NCBI RefSeq assembly: GCF_009829925.1
Contig: NZ_SNVJ01000002.1
Coordinates: 248,001 to 312,000, forward strand
DNA from: Teichococcus coralli
GTDB taxonomy: Bacteria; Pseudomonadota; Alphaproteobacteria; Acetobacterales; Acetobacteraceae
Length of the DNA stretch: 64,000 nucleotides
Direction: 5' to 3'
This document shows positions 1 through 8,454 of this stretch, piece by piece. The position numbers were made by a program, and so were the translations under genes. Below the pieces are notes generated by a model. That model did not search any database and was not told the origin of the DNA. It saw only the letters and a list, made by a program, of their open reading frames with translations. The first letter of the stretch is position 1, and every line of letters starts with the position of its first letter.

Positions 1-986
1 TGCGCGAGAACACGCTGGCGCTGGTTCGCCCCGAAGCCGCCCGGAAAGGCATCCGGCTGCGGACGGACATCGCCCCGGACCTGCCGGCGAACGTGCGCGG
101 GGACGGCCGGCGGCTGCAGCAGATCCTGCTGAACCTCCTGGCGAATGCGGTGAAGTTCACGCCCCGAGGCGGCGAGGTGTGCCTGTCGATGCAGTGCTGG
201 CCGGATGGCAGCCTGCGCCTCGCGGTGACCGACACCGGGCCGGGGATTTCGGCCACCCAGCGTGCCCTGCTGTTCCGCGACTTCACCCGGCTGCCCGGCG
301 CCGCCCGCGAAGCGGCGCAGGAGGGCTATGGGCTGGGCCTCGCCATCAGCGCCGCCCTTGTGCAGGCCATGCAGGGCACGCTCGGCGTGGATGCCGGTCC
401 CGAGGGGCGGGGCAGCCGTTTCTGGGTGCATCTGTCGCTGCCGCATGCGCCCGCGGAAGCCACCGGCGCGGCGGCTCCGGCAGCGGCCCCGGTGCGGGAC
501 GTCCTGGTGGTGGACGATGTCGCGGTGAACCGCATGGTCGTGCAGGCGCTGCTGCAGAGTGGCGGCCATGTCGTGCGGCAGGCCGCCAGCGGCGAGGCCG
601 CCCTCGCGCTGCTCGCCGAGCGCGGCGCCGAGCTGGTGCTGATGGATCTTCAAATGCCGGGAATGGACGGGGTGGAGACCGCCCGCCGCATCCGGAAGCA
701 GGAGGCGCAGGAGCCTGGCCTGCCGCGGACCATCATCATCGCGTTGACCGGCGAACTCTCCGAGGAGGCCCAGGAAGCCTGCCGCGCCGCCGGCATGGAC
801 GGCTGCCTGGCGAAGCCCGTCAGCCGCGCCAACCTCTATGCCGTGCTGCGCGGAATGCCGGCACCGGATCCTTCGGCGCCGGCCGCGGGGGCCACCCCCG
901 CCAAGCCGGTCCATTCCTGCCCGCCCGCGCCGCCCCAGCCTCCGCGCAGCGAGCCGGCCGCGGCCAAGCCTGCCCAGCCCGCCTGA
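1..986 (+). CDS. Hybrid sensor histidine kinase/response regulator, C-terminal part (5' truncated)
   Basis: The reading frame is open from base 3, so the start lies outside the window. The visible part begins within the HATPase_c domain: the N-box (LQQILLNLLANAVKFTP) is followed by the G1 box DTGPGIS and the G2-like box GYGLGLAI. A receiver domain follows, with an acidic pair in LVVDD, the phospho-acceptor Asp in LMDLQMPGMDG, a Thr in IIALTGE and a Lys in CLAKPVS. The C-terminus is an Ala/Pro-rich tail. The architecture is that of a hybrid kinase that autophosphorylates and passes phosphate to its own receiver domain. The input domain, and therefore the stimulus, is not visible. Confidence 0.9.
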   Translation, partial: RENTLALVRPEAARKGIRLRTDIAPDLPANVRGDGRRLQQILLNLLANAVKFTPRGGEVCLSMQCWPDGSLRLAVTDTGPGISATQRALLFRDFTRLPGAAREAAQEGYGLGLAISAALVQAMQGTLGVDAGPEGRGSRFWVHLSLPHAPAEATGAAAPAAAPVRDVLVVDDVAVNRMVVQALLQSGGHVVRQAASGEAALALLAERGAELVLMDLQMPGMDGVETARRIRKQEAQEPGLPRTIIIALTGELSEEAQEACRAAGMDGCLAKPVSRANLYAVLRGMPAPDPSAPAAGATPAKPVHSCPPAPPQPPRSEPAAAKPAQPA

Positions 987-1007
987 GGCCGGGCGGCCCG
1001 CGCGATC

Positions 1008-1217
1008 TCAGCCCTTCTCCGGCGCCTCTCCGGGCGGGGGCGGCGCTTCCCGCCGCGCGCCGTCCAGCAATGCCCGACGTTGCGCCTCCACCGTGGCGTC
1101 GCGCGCCTTTTCCGCCTTGCTGCGGCCGAACTTTACGCGATTGGCAGTGGCCTGCCGGGCCTCCGCCTGCCGGGCGGCCGCCTTGCGCCGCTGGTTGAGG
1201 TTGACGATCTCTGCCAT
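1008..1217 (-). CDS. DUF4169 family small protein
   Basis: This 69-residue, highly charged protein starts MAEIVNLNQRRKAAAR and continues with an Ala/Arg/Lys/Glu-rich helix containing NRVKFGRSKAEKARD. That pattern matches the alphaproteobacterial DUF4169 family of short basic proteins of unknown function. The ATG at 1217 is chosen because it starts the conserved MAEIVNL motif; the frame stays open far upstream only because of GC bias. It converges with the kinase gene and is divergent from the dienelactone hydrolase. No function can be assigned. Confidence 0.75.
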   Translation of the reverse strand: MAEIVNLNQRRKAAARQAEARQATANRVKFGRSKAEKARDATVEAQRRALLDGARREAPPPPGEAPEKG

Positions 1218-1301
1218 GCTCGGAGGATAGGGCGGAACCGGCCCGCGGGAAATCGTCCTGCCGCCGGGAGGAACGCAGCACCGGACGATCGAGGGGCCCG
1301 C

Positions 1302-1964
1302 ATGCAGATCGAACTCGCCGCCGCCGACGGCCATCGTCTTTCCGCCTGGCGCACCGGGCCGGAGGATGCCTCCCGCGCCCTGGTCGTGGTGCAGGAGATC
1401 TTCGGCGTGAACCACCACATGCGCCATGTCTGCGAAGGCTTCGCCAAGGAGGGCTTCGCGGTGGTCTGCCCCGCCTTGTTCGACCGCGCCGAACCTGGCG
1501 TCGAGCTGGGCTACGGCCCGGAGGACGTGCAGCAGGGCCGGGCGCTGCGCGGCCGCATCGACCCCGCCTGCACGCTGCTGGATGTGGAGGCCGCCGCGCT
1601 CGGCCTGCCGCAGCACGCCAGGCTGGGCATCATCGGCTATTGCTGGGGCGGCACCGTGGCCTGGCACGGCGCCACGCGCAGCCAGCGCTTCGCCGCCGCG
1701 GTCGGCTACTACGGCGGCGGCATCGCCGCGGCCAGGGACGAGAAGCCCCGCTGCCCCGTGCAGTTGCACTTCGGCGCCGAGGACCATGGCATTCCGCTCT
1801 CCGACGTGGACGCCATCCGGGCCGCCCAGCCCGGGGTCGAAGTCTTTGTCTATCCGGGCGCGGGGCATGGCTTCGCCTGCGAGGAGCGGGCCTCCTACAA
1901 CCCGGCCGCGACACAGGAGGCGCTGCAGCGCACCCTGCCTTTCCTCAAGAAGCATCTGGGCTGA
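1302..1964 (+). CDS. Dienelactone hydrolase family protein
   Basis: A 220-residue alpha/beta hydrolase, close to the usual DLH length. The nucleophile elbow GYCWGG gives Cys114, Asp161 sits in FGAEDHGIP and His189 in GAGHGF, which is the Cys-Asp-His triad of dienelactone hydrolases (carboxymethylenebutenolidase). Such enzymes open lactone rings, classically in the chlorocatechol branch of the beta-ketoadipate pathway, but many genomic copies have unknown substrates. No other aromatic-degradation gene is visible nearby, so the substrate is open. The start at 1302 removes an upstream extension with no homology-like features. A small membrane-protein gene follows 5 nt downstream. Confidence 0.88.
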   Translation: MQIELAAADGHRLSAWRTGPEDASRALVVVQEIFGVNHHMRHVCEGFAKEGFAVVCPALFDRAEPGVELGYGPEDVQQGRALRGRIDPACTLLDVEAAALGLPQHARLGIIGYCWGGTVAWHGATRSQRFAAAVGYYGGGIAAARDEKPRCPVQLHFGAEDHGIPLSDVDAIRAAQPGVEVFVYPGAGHGFACEERASYNPAATQEALQRTLPFLKKHLG

Positions 1965-1969
1965 ACGCC

Positions 1970-2134
1970 ATGCTGAACTACCTGCTGCTGGTCGCGGTCA
2001 CGCTCGGCCTGATGGTTGCGCTGCCGCTCTGGGACCCGGAGGGATTCTCCACGCCGCCCCTGGGCATGCTCGTGCTGCTGGGTGTCGCCGCCCTGGCCAT
2101 GGCGTTCCGGGGGCGCCACCCGCGCGGCCGCTGA
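1970..2134 (+). CDS. Small two-helix membrane protein, hypothetical
   Basis: A 54-residue ORF starting MLNYLLLVAVTLGLMVALPLW. It has two hydrophobic segments (about residues 2-19 and 30-46) separated by a short polar loop, and ends in a basic tail (FRGRHPRGR). It starts 5 nt after the hydrolase stop and so is probably cotranscribed with it. I do not recognise the family. The hydrophobic pattern and tight spacing support a real gene, but length alone cannot prove it. Confidence 0.5.
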   Translation: MLNYLLLVAVTLGLMVALPLWDPEGFSTPPLGMLVLLGVAALAMAFRGRHPRGR

Positions 2135-2171
2135 GGCGGCGCGCCCCTTCTCACTGCGGCCCTGGCGCTCC

Positions 2172-3464
2172 ATGCTGGCCTTCATGTTCAGGCTCCAGCC
2201 ATATTTGGCGCTGCTGCTGGCCCTGGCCACGGTTCCCGCGCCGGCACAGGAGGTGCCGCTGCATGGTGCGCCCGTGCGGGCGCTGGCCGTCGCGGCGGAT
2301 GGTGCCCGGCTCGCCTCGGGCGGCTTCGACCAGGCCGTGATCGTCTGGCCTGCGGATCTGTCGCGGCCGCTGCAGGTCTCGCGCTGGCACCGCGGCGCCG
2401 TGCAGGCGCTGGTGGCGCTTCCCGGCGGCGGCTTCGCCAGCGGCGACACGGAAGGCCGCATCGCACTCTGGCCTGTTGCCGGCGCGCCCTCCCCCGAGCG
2501 CGTGCTGGAGGGCCACCAGTCCGCCATCGCCGCGCTGGCGGCGCGGGACGGGCTTCTCCTCTCCGCCGCCTGGGACGGCACGGCACGCCTCTGGAATCTG
2601 GCGGATGGCGGCGTGCGGGTCCTGGAGGGCCATGCCGGCCAGGTAACCGCCGCCGCCTTCCGCGCGGACGGCCTGCCGGTGACGGCAGGTGCCGACGGCA
2701 CCTTGCGCGGCTGGCCGGCGGGCGCCGCCCCCCTCGCCCTCGCTGCGTTCGGCCTGCCGCAGACCGCGCTGGCCGCCTTGCCGGATGGCACCCTGGCCAG
2801 TGCCGGGGTGGACGGCGTGGTGCGGCTGCTGGCGCCCGACGGCACGCTGCGGCGGCTGGAGGCGGGCCGCTTGCCGCTTGCCGCGCTCGCCGCTTCCGCC
2901 GATGGCACGCTGCTGGCCGCCGCCGGCCCGGCCGGCGACATTTCCGTCTGGACGCTGCCTGCGGGACGCCTGCGGCACAGCCTGCCCTCCGCCGGCCAGG
3001 CGGTGTGGGCGCTCGGCTTCAGCCCAGACGGCGGCCGGCTTTTCGCCGGCGGCGCCGACCGCCGCCTGCGCGCCTTCGACATGCGGCGCGGCACCGCCAT
3101 GGACACCGCGCCACCCCCGCCGCCGGAGGGCCTGGCGGAACTGGACGAGGCCGGCGCACGGGCCTTTCGTGCCTGCGGCGCCTGCCACAGCCTCAGCGCC
3201 CCCGCCGCCGGGCAGACGGACCTGAAGGCTGGCCCGCATCTGGCCGGGCTGTTCGGCCGCCGCATGGGGAGCGTGCCGGGCTACCCCTACTCCGAGCGTC
3301 TTCGCCGCGGTGATCGCGTCTGGACACCGGAGGGCGTGGCCGAGCTTTTCACCCACGGCCCGGACGTGGTGCTGCCCGGTACGCGGATGCCCGTGCAGGT
3401 ACTGGACAATCCCGACGAGATGGCAGCACTGCTGCGTTTCCTTCAACAGGCGACACGACCATGA
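2172..3464 (+). CDS. Exported WD40 repeat/cytochrome c fusion protein
   Basis: A 430-residue protein with a signal peptide (MLAFMFRLQPYLALLLALAT, cleavage near APAQ). About seven WD40-like blades follow, with recurring LASGGFDQAVIVW- and LSAAWDGTARLW-type strands at roughly residues 30-310. The C-terminal domain is a class I cytochrome c: the heme site is C335-G-A-C338-H339, the GLFGRR and PGYPYS motifs follow, and the probable distal ligand is Met406 in GTRM. It should be a periplasmic electron carrier docked on a beta-propeller. The start at 2172 gives the best signal peptide, with Met5 (2184) as an alternative. The stop overlaps the next gene by 4 nt, implying translational coupling. Confidence 0.85.
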   Translation: MLAFMFRLQPYLALLLALATVPAPAQEVPLHGAPVRALAVAADGARLASGGFDQAVIVWPADLSRPLQVSRWHRGAVQALVALPGGGFASGDTEGRIALWPVAGAPSPERVLEGHQSAIAALAARDGLLLSAAWDGTARLWNLADGGVRVLEGHAGQVTAAAFRADGLPVTAGADGTLRGWPAGAAPLALAAFGLPQTALAALPDGTLASAGVDGVVRLLAPDGTLRRLEAGRLPLAALAASADGTLLAAAGPAGDISVWTLPAGRLRHSLPSAGQAVWALGFSPDGGRLFAGGADRRLRAFDMRRGTAMDTAPPPPPEGLAELDEAGARAFRACGACHSLSAPAAGQTDLKAGPHLAGLFGRRMGSVPGYPYSERLRRGDRVWTPEGVAELFTHGPDVVLPGTRMPVQVLDNPDEMAALLRFLQQATRP

Positions 3465-4201
3465 ATTCCCGCATTTCCCTTCCGGAACCAGTCGAGGCCA
3501 TCGCCCGAGAAGGCTTCGTCTCGCTGCCGGCGGCGGTGGCGCGGCGCTTCTTCGACCCGGCGGGCGAGCGTCTCGGCGGCGGCGCCTGGGCGGAGTTCGC
3601 CGCCTCCTGGAACGATCTGCGCCCCGACACCTACATGGCCGACTGCGGCCGCTATCGCCTGCGCCGCCATGCCGTGTTCCGGCTGCGTGCCGGCGACCCG
3701 GCACTGGAGCGGGAACCGCATCAGCCGCACTATCAGGGCCTCGACTACAACCCGCTGAATGGTGGCGTGCAGCGCTGGTTCGAGCCGGTTTCGCCAGAAA
3801 CGGGCGGTGGCCCGGCCTTGTCGGCGCTGCTCGGCGGCGCACGCGCCATCTTCGACGCGCTGCGCCCCGGCACCGCCTGGCATGTCGAGATGCACCAGTT
3901 CCGCATCCAGGCGCGCCCGGACGAGGCTGGAAAGCCGACCCCCGAAGGCATGCACCGGGATGGCGTTGATTTCGTGCTGGTCACCCTGGTTGGACGCGAG
4001 AACGTCGCGGGCGGTGTCACGGGCATCCGCATCGACGGACGCGACGAGGACGCGGCCACCTTCACCCTGCAGGACCCGCTGGACAGCGTCATGCTCGACG
4101 ACCATCGCGTCTGGCACGGCGTCACGCCCGTGATGCCGCTCGACCCCGCCCGCCCGGGCCACCGCGACGTGCTCGTCCTGACCTTCCGCCGCATGGATTA
4201 G
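3461..4201 (+). CDS. 2-oxoglutarate/Fe(II) dioxygenase family protein (PF10014-like)
   Basis: This 246-residue protein resembles the 2OG-Fe_Oxy_2 family, which includes amino-acid hydroxylases such as BsmA and isoleucine dioxygenase. The Fe ligands are visible as His165 and Asp167 (MHRDGVDF) and His219 (WHGVTP). A downstream Arg in RPGHRDVLVLTFRR fits the 2OG-binding position. The conserved YNPLNGGVQRWFEP and ENVAGGVTGI blocks are also present. Family members hydroxylate free amino acids; the actual substrate here is not deducible. It overlaps the WD40/cytochrome c gene by 4 nt (ATGA), so the two are expected to be expressed together. Confidence 0.85.
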   Translation: MNSRISLPEPVEAIAREGFVSLPAAVARRFFDPAGERLGGGAWAEFAASWNDLRPDTYMADCGRYRLRRHAVFRLRAGDPALEREPHQPHYQGLDYNPLNGGVQRWFEPVSPETGGGPALSALLGGARAIFDALRPGTAWHVEMHQFRIQARPDEAGKPTPEGMHRDGVDFVLVTLVGRENVAGGVTGIRIDGRDEDAATFTLQDPLDSVMLDDHRVWHGVTPVMPLDPARPGHRDVLVLTFRRMD

Positions 4202-4210
4202 TTCGGAGGC

Positions 4211-4258
4211 CCAGGGGCGCCGCCCCTGGAGCGCCACGGGGATGGCAGTGCCACCCCG
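4211..4258. terminator. Paired hairpins after the dioxygenase gene
   Basis: Two adjacent palindromes lie just after the dioxygenase stop. CCAGGGGC/GCCCCTGG is an 8-bp stem with a 3-nt loop (4211-4229). CGGGG-a-TGGCA/TGCCACCCCG is a bulged stem (4237-4258). Neither is followed by a T-run. The same two-hairpin arrangement recurs at 29506-29563. It is probably a transcript end or 3'-stabilising element. Confidence 0.5.
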
Positions 4259-4329
4259 GGCGGCGCCTTGCCGCGAAGCGCCGTAATTTCCTGGCGAAGC
4301 TTCCGGCATTGGCCTAGAAGCACGAAACC

Positions 4330-6465
4330 GTGACTCAACCAGCGAGAGCAGCCAGAAAGGCCGCTTCAGCCACCGCGTTCGCCGGTCTGCTGCTGGCCGG
4401 GATCGCCACGGCGCGTGCGGAGGAAATCCCGCCCACCGGCAGCGACTTCGGTGGAGTCGGGCTGGTCGAGACCCGCAACGCCCGGATGCGCGAGGACGGC
4501 ACGCTGGAGGCCGGCGCCGCCCTGCGCCACCAGCGCCGCTTCTGGTTCCTGAACTTCCAGGCGCTGCCCTTCCTTGAAACCACCTTCCGCCTCACCGAGC
4601 GGCTGGACGCCACCGCCGGCTCCGGCATGACCACCGACCGCGCCTTCGACCTCAAGCTGCGCCTGCTGCAGGAGAGCGATTATCTGCCCGCCGTCGCGGT
4701 CGGGCTGCAGGATTTCATCGGCACCGGCCTCTACTCCGGCGAGTACATCGTCGCCTCCAAGCGCTGGTGGGGGCTCGACCTGACGGCCGGCCTGGGCTGG
4801 GGCCGGCTCGGCACGGGCGGCGAATGGAACAACCCCTTCGCCTCGCTCGACGACCGTTTCGCCAGCCGCCCGCGCGACGTCGGGCGCGGCGGCACCGTTC
4901 AGCTCAACTGGTTCCGCGGGGAGGACATGGCTCCCTTCGCCGGGGTGGAGTGGTCGGTGCCCGGCGTCGAGACGCCCTGGGGCCGCGTGGAGGGACTCCG
5001 CGCCAAGGCCGAATGGTCGGGCGACGCGCTGCGCGACGAGCGCGGCGGCTACCCCGCGCGCCTCCAGGGACTGCGCGGCGAGGCGGAGTCGCGCTTCAAC
5101 TTCGGCCTGCAATGGACCAACGAATGGCTGGATGCCGGGCTGCATTGGGTGCACGGCACGGACCTGCTGTTCCGCCTTTCGCTGCGGCTGGACCCCGCAG
5201 CACCCCCTTCCCTCCCGCCACCGGCACCGCCGCCAATGCCCGTCCGCGCCGCGGAAGTCCCCGCTGGTGAGGCCGCGCGGGCTCGGGCCGTGTTCGATGC
5301 GCTGGCCGCTGCCGGCTTTCGGCCGCTCGCCTACCGCCAGGAGGGGGTGGTGGCGGAGATCGCCATCGAGGGCGGCGCCTTCCGCACCCTGCCACAGGTG
5401 GCGGCGCGCGTGCTGCGCGCCACCAACGGCGTGTTGCCGGCGGAGACCGGCATGCTTCGCCTGCGCTGGTGGCAGGCCGGGGTGGAGGTGGCCGTGCTCG
5501 ACGTGCCGCGCGGCGCGCTGGAGGCCATCGCCGCCGGCCAGGGCAGCCCGGAGGAGGCCTGGCTGGGCACCCGGCTGCTGCCAGCCACTGGCGACCTCGC
5601 GCCCGGCACCCTGCGCAACCCCGGCCCCTTCTGGGAATGGGAGGTGGCGCCGCGCCTGAACCTGCAGCTTGGCGACCCCTCCCGCACCTTGCGCTGGCAG
5701 GCTTCGGTCGCGGCGGGGGCGCGGATCGAGCTGGGCGCGGGCTTCGCCGTGGCGGGCGCGCTGCAGCAGGCCTTGTTCGGCAACCTGTCGGGCGGCCTGC
5801 CGTCGGACAGCGTGCTGCCGCATGTCCGCACCGACTATGCCGAGTATGCCCGCGAGGGCGAAACGGCGATCGCCGCCCTCTACGCCGAGCGGATCTGGAA
5901 CCTTGCCCCGGACGTCTTTGCCCGCACCACGGCGGGATACCTGGAACCGATGTTCGGCGGCGCCTCGGGGGAGGTGCTCTGGCGGCCGCATGACCGCGCC
6001 TTCGCCCTGGGCCTGGACCTGAACTGGGTGCGGCAGCGCGACTACGACCAAAAGTTCGGCTTCCGCGACTACTCGGTCGCGACGGGCCATGTCTCTCTCT
6101 ACGCCGACCTCCCGGTCTGGAACCTCTACGGAATCCTGCGCGCCGGCCGCTACCTGGCCGGCGACTGGGGCGCCACCATCGAGTTGGGCCGCCGCTTCGA
6201 CTCCGGCATCGAGGTGGGCGGCTTCGCCACCTTCACCAACGTCTCCGCCGCCGAGTTCGGAGAAGGCTCCTTCGACAAGGGCCTCTACGTGCGCATTCCG
6301 CTGGACCTTTTCGGCCGGCAGAGCCGCGCCGCCGGCACCGCCCTGATCCGCCCCATCCAGCGCGACGGCGGTCAGCGGCTTTCGGTGGACAATCCCCTAT
6401 GGGAGGTGACCCGCGATGGCCGCATGGATGCGCTGCGGCGCGGCCTTCCCGGCTACGGGCATTAG
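4330..6465 (+). CDS. YjbH domain-containing outer-membrane lipopolysaccharide/exopolysaccharide protein
   Basis: A 711-residue exported protein with a GTG start, a signal peptide (about residues 1-30, ending ARAEE) and the YjbH-family opening PPTGSDFGGVGLVETRNARM. Typical YjbH features follow: FLETTFRLTERLD, the LKLRLLQESDYLPAVAVG block and DFIGTGLYSGEYIVASKRW. The rest is rich in beta-strand-like aromatic/polar alternation, ending in an IELGRRFDSGIEVGGFATFTN-type barrel segment. YjbH proteins are outer-membrane beta-barrels tied to exopolysaccharide production (the yjbEFGH operon). No yjbE, F or G partner is adjacent, so this copy stands alone. A Pro-rich linker at about residues 295-310 separates two halves. 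Confidence 0.85.
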   Translation: MTQPARAARKAASATAFAGLLLAGIATARAEEIPPTGSDFGGVGLVETRNARMREDGTLEAGAALRHQRRFWFLNFQALPFLETTFRLTERLDATAGSGMTTDRAFDLKLRLLQESDYLPAVAVGLQDFIGTGLYSGEYIVASKRWWGLDLTAGLGWGRLGTGGEWNNPFASLDDRFASRPRDVGRGGTVQLNWFRGEDMAPFAGVEWSVPGVETPWGRVEGLRAKAEWSGDALRDERGGYPARLQGLRGEAESRFNFGLQWTNEWLDAGLHWVHGTDLLFRLSLRLDPAAPPSLPPPAPPPMPVRAAEVPAGEAARARAVFDALAAAGFRPLAYRQEGVVAEIAIEGGAFRTLPQVAARVLRATNGVLPAETGMLRLRWWQAGVEVAVLDVPRGALEAIAAGQGSPEEAWLGTRLLPATGDLAPGTLRNPGPFWEWEVAPRLNLQLGDPSRTLRWQASVAAGARIELGAGFAVAGALQQALFGNLSGGLPSDSVLPHVRTDYAEYAREGETAIAALYAERIWNLAPDVFARTTAGYLEPMFGGASGEVLWRPHDRAFALGLDLNWVRQRDYDQKFGFRDYSVATGHVSLYADLPVWNLYGILRAGRYLAGDWGATIELGRRFDSGIEVGGFATFTNVSAAEFGEGSFDKGLYVRIPLDLFGRQSRAAGTALIRPIQRDGGQRLSVDNPLWEVTRDGRMDALRRGLPGYGH

Positions 6466-6613
6466 GCGGCGCTCCTGAGCCTGGTGCAGGCGGCAGGACG
6501 GGCGCGGCGGGCGCAAGGCAGCGCCGCATCGCGCCACGCTTGACCCGGCGCTCACGCCACACAACTCTCCATGGCCGAACCCACGCGCCTTTCCAGGGCG
6601 CCCTGAGGAAACA

Positions 6614-6952
6614 ATGGACATGAGCGAACTCACCAAGGCCGTCAGCGACGACAGCTTCAAGCAGGATGTGCTGGAGGCTTCCGGCCCCGTGCTGGTGGAC
6701 TTCTGGGCCGAATGGTGCGGCCCTTGCCGGATGGTGGCGCCGATCCTCGACGAGATCGCCAAGGACTATGCCGGCCAGCTCACCGTCGCGAAGGTGAACA
6801 TCGACGAGAACCCGATGACGCCGAACGACTATGCCGTGCGTGGCATTCCCACCATGATCCTGTTCAAGGACGGCAAGCCGGTGGACACCAAGGTCGGCGC
6901 CCTGCCGCGCAGCGCCATGAAGGACTGGATCGCCGGCGCCCTCGGCAAGTAA
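6614..6952 (+). CDS. trxA: Thioredoxin
   Basis: A 112-residue single-domain thioredoxin. The active site WCGPC (Cys35, Cys38) sits in the canonical DFWAEWCGPCRMVAPILDEIA context, and the cis-Pro loop is VRGIPTMILFKDG. It is cytoplasmic (no signal peptide) and reduces protein disulfides using electrons from thioredoxin reductase. The ATG at 6614 is preceded by GAGG at good spacing; ATG 6620 is a possible alternative. It is monocistronic, followed by a long non-coding gap. Confidence 0.96.
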   Translation: MDMSELTKAVSDDSFKQDVLEASGPVLVDFWAEWCGPCRMVAPILDEIAKDYAGQLTVAKVNIDENPMTPNDYAVRGIPTMILFKDGKPVDTKVGALPRSAMKDWIAGALGK

Positions 6953-7449
6953 CGGCATGGCGGCACCCCTCCGCCGGCGCGTCTGCGGGGGTCTGCTGGC
7001 GCCCGCAGGCAGGCTGGCCGCCCTTCCCGCCCCTGCGCGGGTGGTGCATGGCCGCGGCGCCGTGGTGCGGAACCAGGCCGCCCGCTATGGCGCGGCCACC
7101 CTGTCCTCTGGCCTGGAACACCCCTGAGGCGCGGCCGTCGGCCTGGACGTGCAGGACCCATCCAGGATCCATGCAGGATCCATGCAGGATCCCCTGGGCT
7201 TCCGGGCGCCCTGCGCCCCCCTTCCGATCTGGCCTTGGACGCGGGCAAGGCCGCTCCAGGCCGGAAGGGCAGCCTCTTTCCGGCCGCGCCCAGCGGCACT
7301 GGCCCTGAGCACCTTCCCGATCCGCCGGCCAACGAGCAAGGTGGCCGCATCCCGCGGCGGAACCCTGTTCGCGAAGGGCGCCCCCTTGACCCCCGCCGCC
7401 CGCGAGCCGGATCCTCACCGGAGCGAAACAGCGTGCAGTGGGGGCGACC
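6953..7449. other. Intergenic region of about 0.5 kb with no supported gene
   Basis: No frame here has a recognisable product, and the short ORFs on both strands have no ribosome-binding site or protein-like composition. The only structured element is the 11-bp tandem array at 7151-7194, annotated separately. No clear promoter or T-tract terminator was found. Confidence 0.6.
7151..7194. repeat. Four-copy 11-bp tandem repeat
   Basis: Four consecutive 11-nt units read GCAGGACCCAT, CCAGGATCCAT, GCAGGATCCAT and GCAGGATCCCC. The two central units differ at one position. The repeat length is about one helical turn, so equivalent bases would face the same side of the DNA. The array lies about 255 bp upstream of the epimerase start, in a gene-free gap. 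It may be a slippage product or a binding array; nothing in the sequence decides which. Confidence 0.8.
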
Positions 7450-8454
7450 ATGGCCATTCTCGTGACCGGCGGCGCCGGCTTCGTCGGTCTCAACCTGGTT
7501 GAGGCGTTGCTGGCCCGCGGCGAGCATGTCCTCGTCTACGGACGGGAAGCCTTGCCGCCCGCCGCCGGCGCCGCCTTCGCCCCCTTGCCCGGCCGGCTCG
7601 ACCTCGTGCAGGGCGATGTGCTGGACACCGCTTCCCTCGCTGCCGTCCTTGCCCGGCACAGGGTGAGCGCCATGTTCCCGTTCGCCGCCATCACGGCCGG
7701 GCCGCGGCGCGAGGCCGAGCAGACCGAGACGATCCTCCAGGTGAACCTGATCGGCGCGGTCAACCAGCTCCGCGCCGCGCGCGATGCGGGGGTGGGGCGG
7801 ATCGTCTTTCCCTCCTCCATCGCCGTCTATGGCGAGAGCCAGCGCCTGCCAGGACCGATGCGGGAGGACAGCACTCCGCCGGTGCCGATCTCGGTCTACG
7901 GCATCACCAAATACGCCGGCGAACGGATGGCGCTGCGGCTTCGTGAGCTTTGGGGCCTCGACCTGGTCTGCGCCCGCATCGGCGGCGTCTTCGGTCCCTG
8001 GGAGCGCGACACCGGCCTGCGCGACCTGCTGACGCCGCACATGCATCTCGCGGTCGCGGCGCTGCGCGGCCAGGCGGCGGTGCTGCCCGCCACCCTGTTT
8101 CCCCGCCCCTGGGTCTATGCGCGCGACCTCGCGCGCGGGCTGCTCCTGCTGCTCGACGCGCCGCAGCCGCGCTGGCCCGTCTACAACATCTCCTCAGGCG
8201 TGGAATGGGGTGCGCGCATCCTGCTTTGGGCGGAGACCCTGGCGCATCATTACCCCGGGTTTCGCTGGCGGCAGTCGGCGGACCCGTCCGAAGTGACGGT
8301 GCCCTTTCACGACGATGGGCCCCGCGCGGTGGAGGACATCGGGCGCATGCGCGGCGAGTTCGGCTATGCGCCGGCGTTCCTTCCCGAGGCAGCCTATGCC
8401 GACTATGCGCGGTGGCTTGCGGCGGCGCCGGGCTATCTGGTGCCTGCGCAATGA
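7450..8454 (+). CDS. NAD-dependent epimerase/dehydratase (extended SDR)
   Basis: A 334-residue extended short-chain dehydrogenase. The N-terminal Rossmann motif is GGAGFVG (residues 7-13), and the catalytic Tyr150-x3-Lys154 is in SVYGITKYAGE, with Ser122/Ser123 in FPSSIAVYGES. These enzymes epimerise, dehydrate or reduce nucleotide sugars or related hydroxy/keto substrates using NAD(P). The substrate is not identifiable and no sugar-nucleotide genes adjoin. The start at 7450 places the glycine motif at the usual position; the upstream GTG at 7438 would add four residues. The stop codon runs directly into the A-tract of the converging tct terminator. Confidence 0.88.
   Translation: MAILVTGGAGFVGLNLVEALLARGEHVLVYGREALPPAAGAAFAPLPGRLDLVQGDVLDTASLAAVLARHRVSAMFPFAAITAGPRREAEQTETILQVNLIGAVNQLRAARDAGVGRIVFPSSIAVYGESQRLPGPMREDSTPPVPISVYGITKYAGERMALRLRELWGLDLVCARIGGVFGPWERDTGLRDLLTPHMHLAVAALRGQAAVLPATLFPRPWVYARDLARGLLLLLDAPQPRWPVYNISSGVEWGARILLWAETLAHHYPGFRWRQSADPSEVTVPFHDDGPRAVEDIGRMRGEFGYAPAFLPEAAYADYARWLAAAPGYLVPAQ

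Noticed and set aside
6953..7449. Small ORFs in the trxA-epimerase gap
   Set aside because: They lack ribosome-binding sites and protein-like composition, and several are simply translations of the 11-bp repeat.
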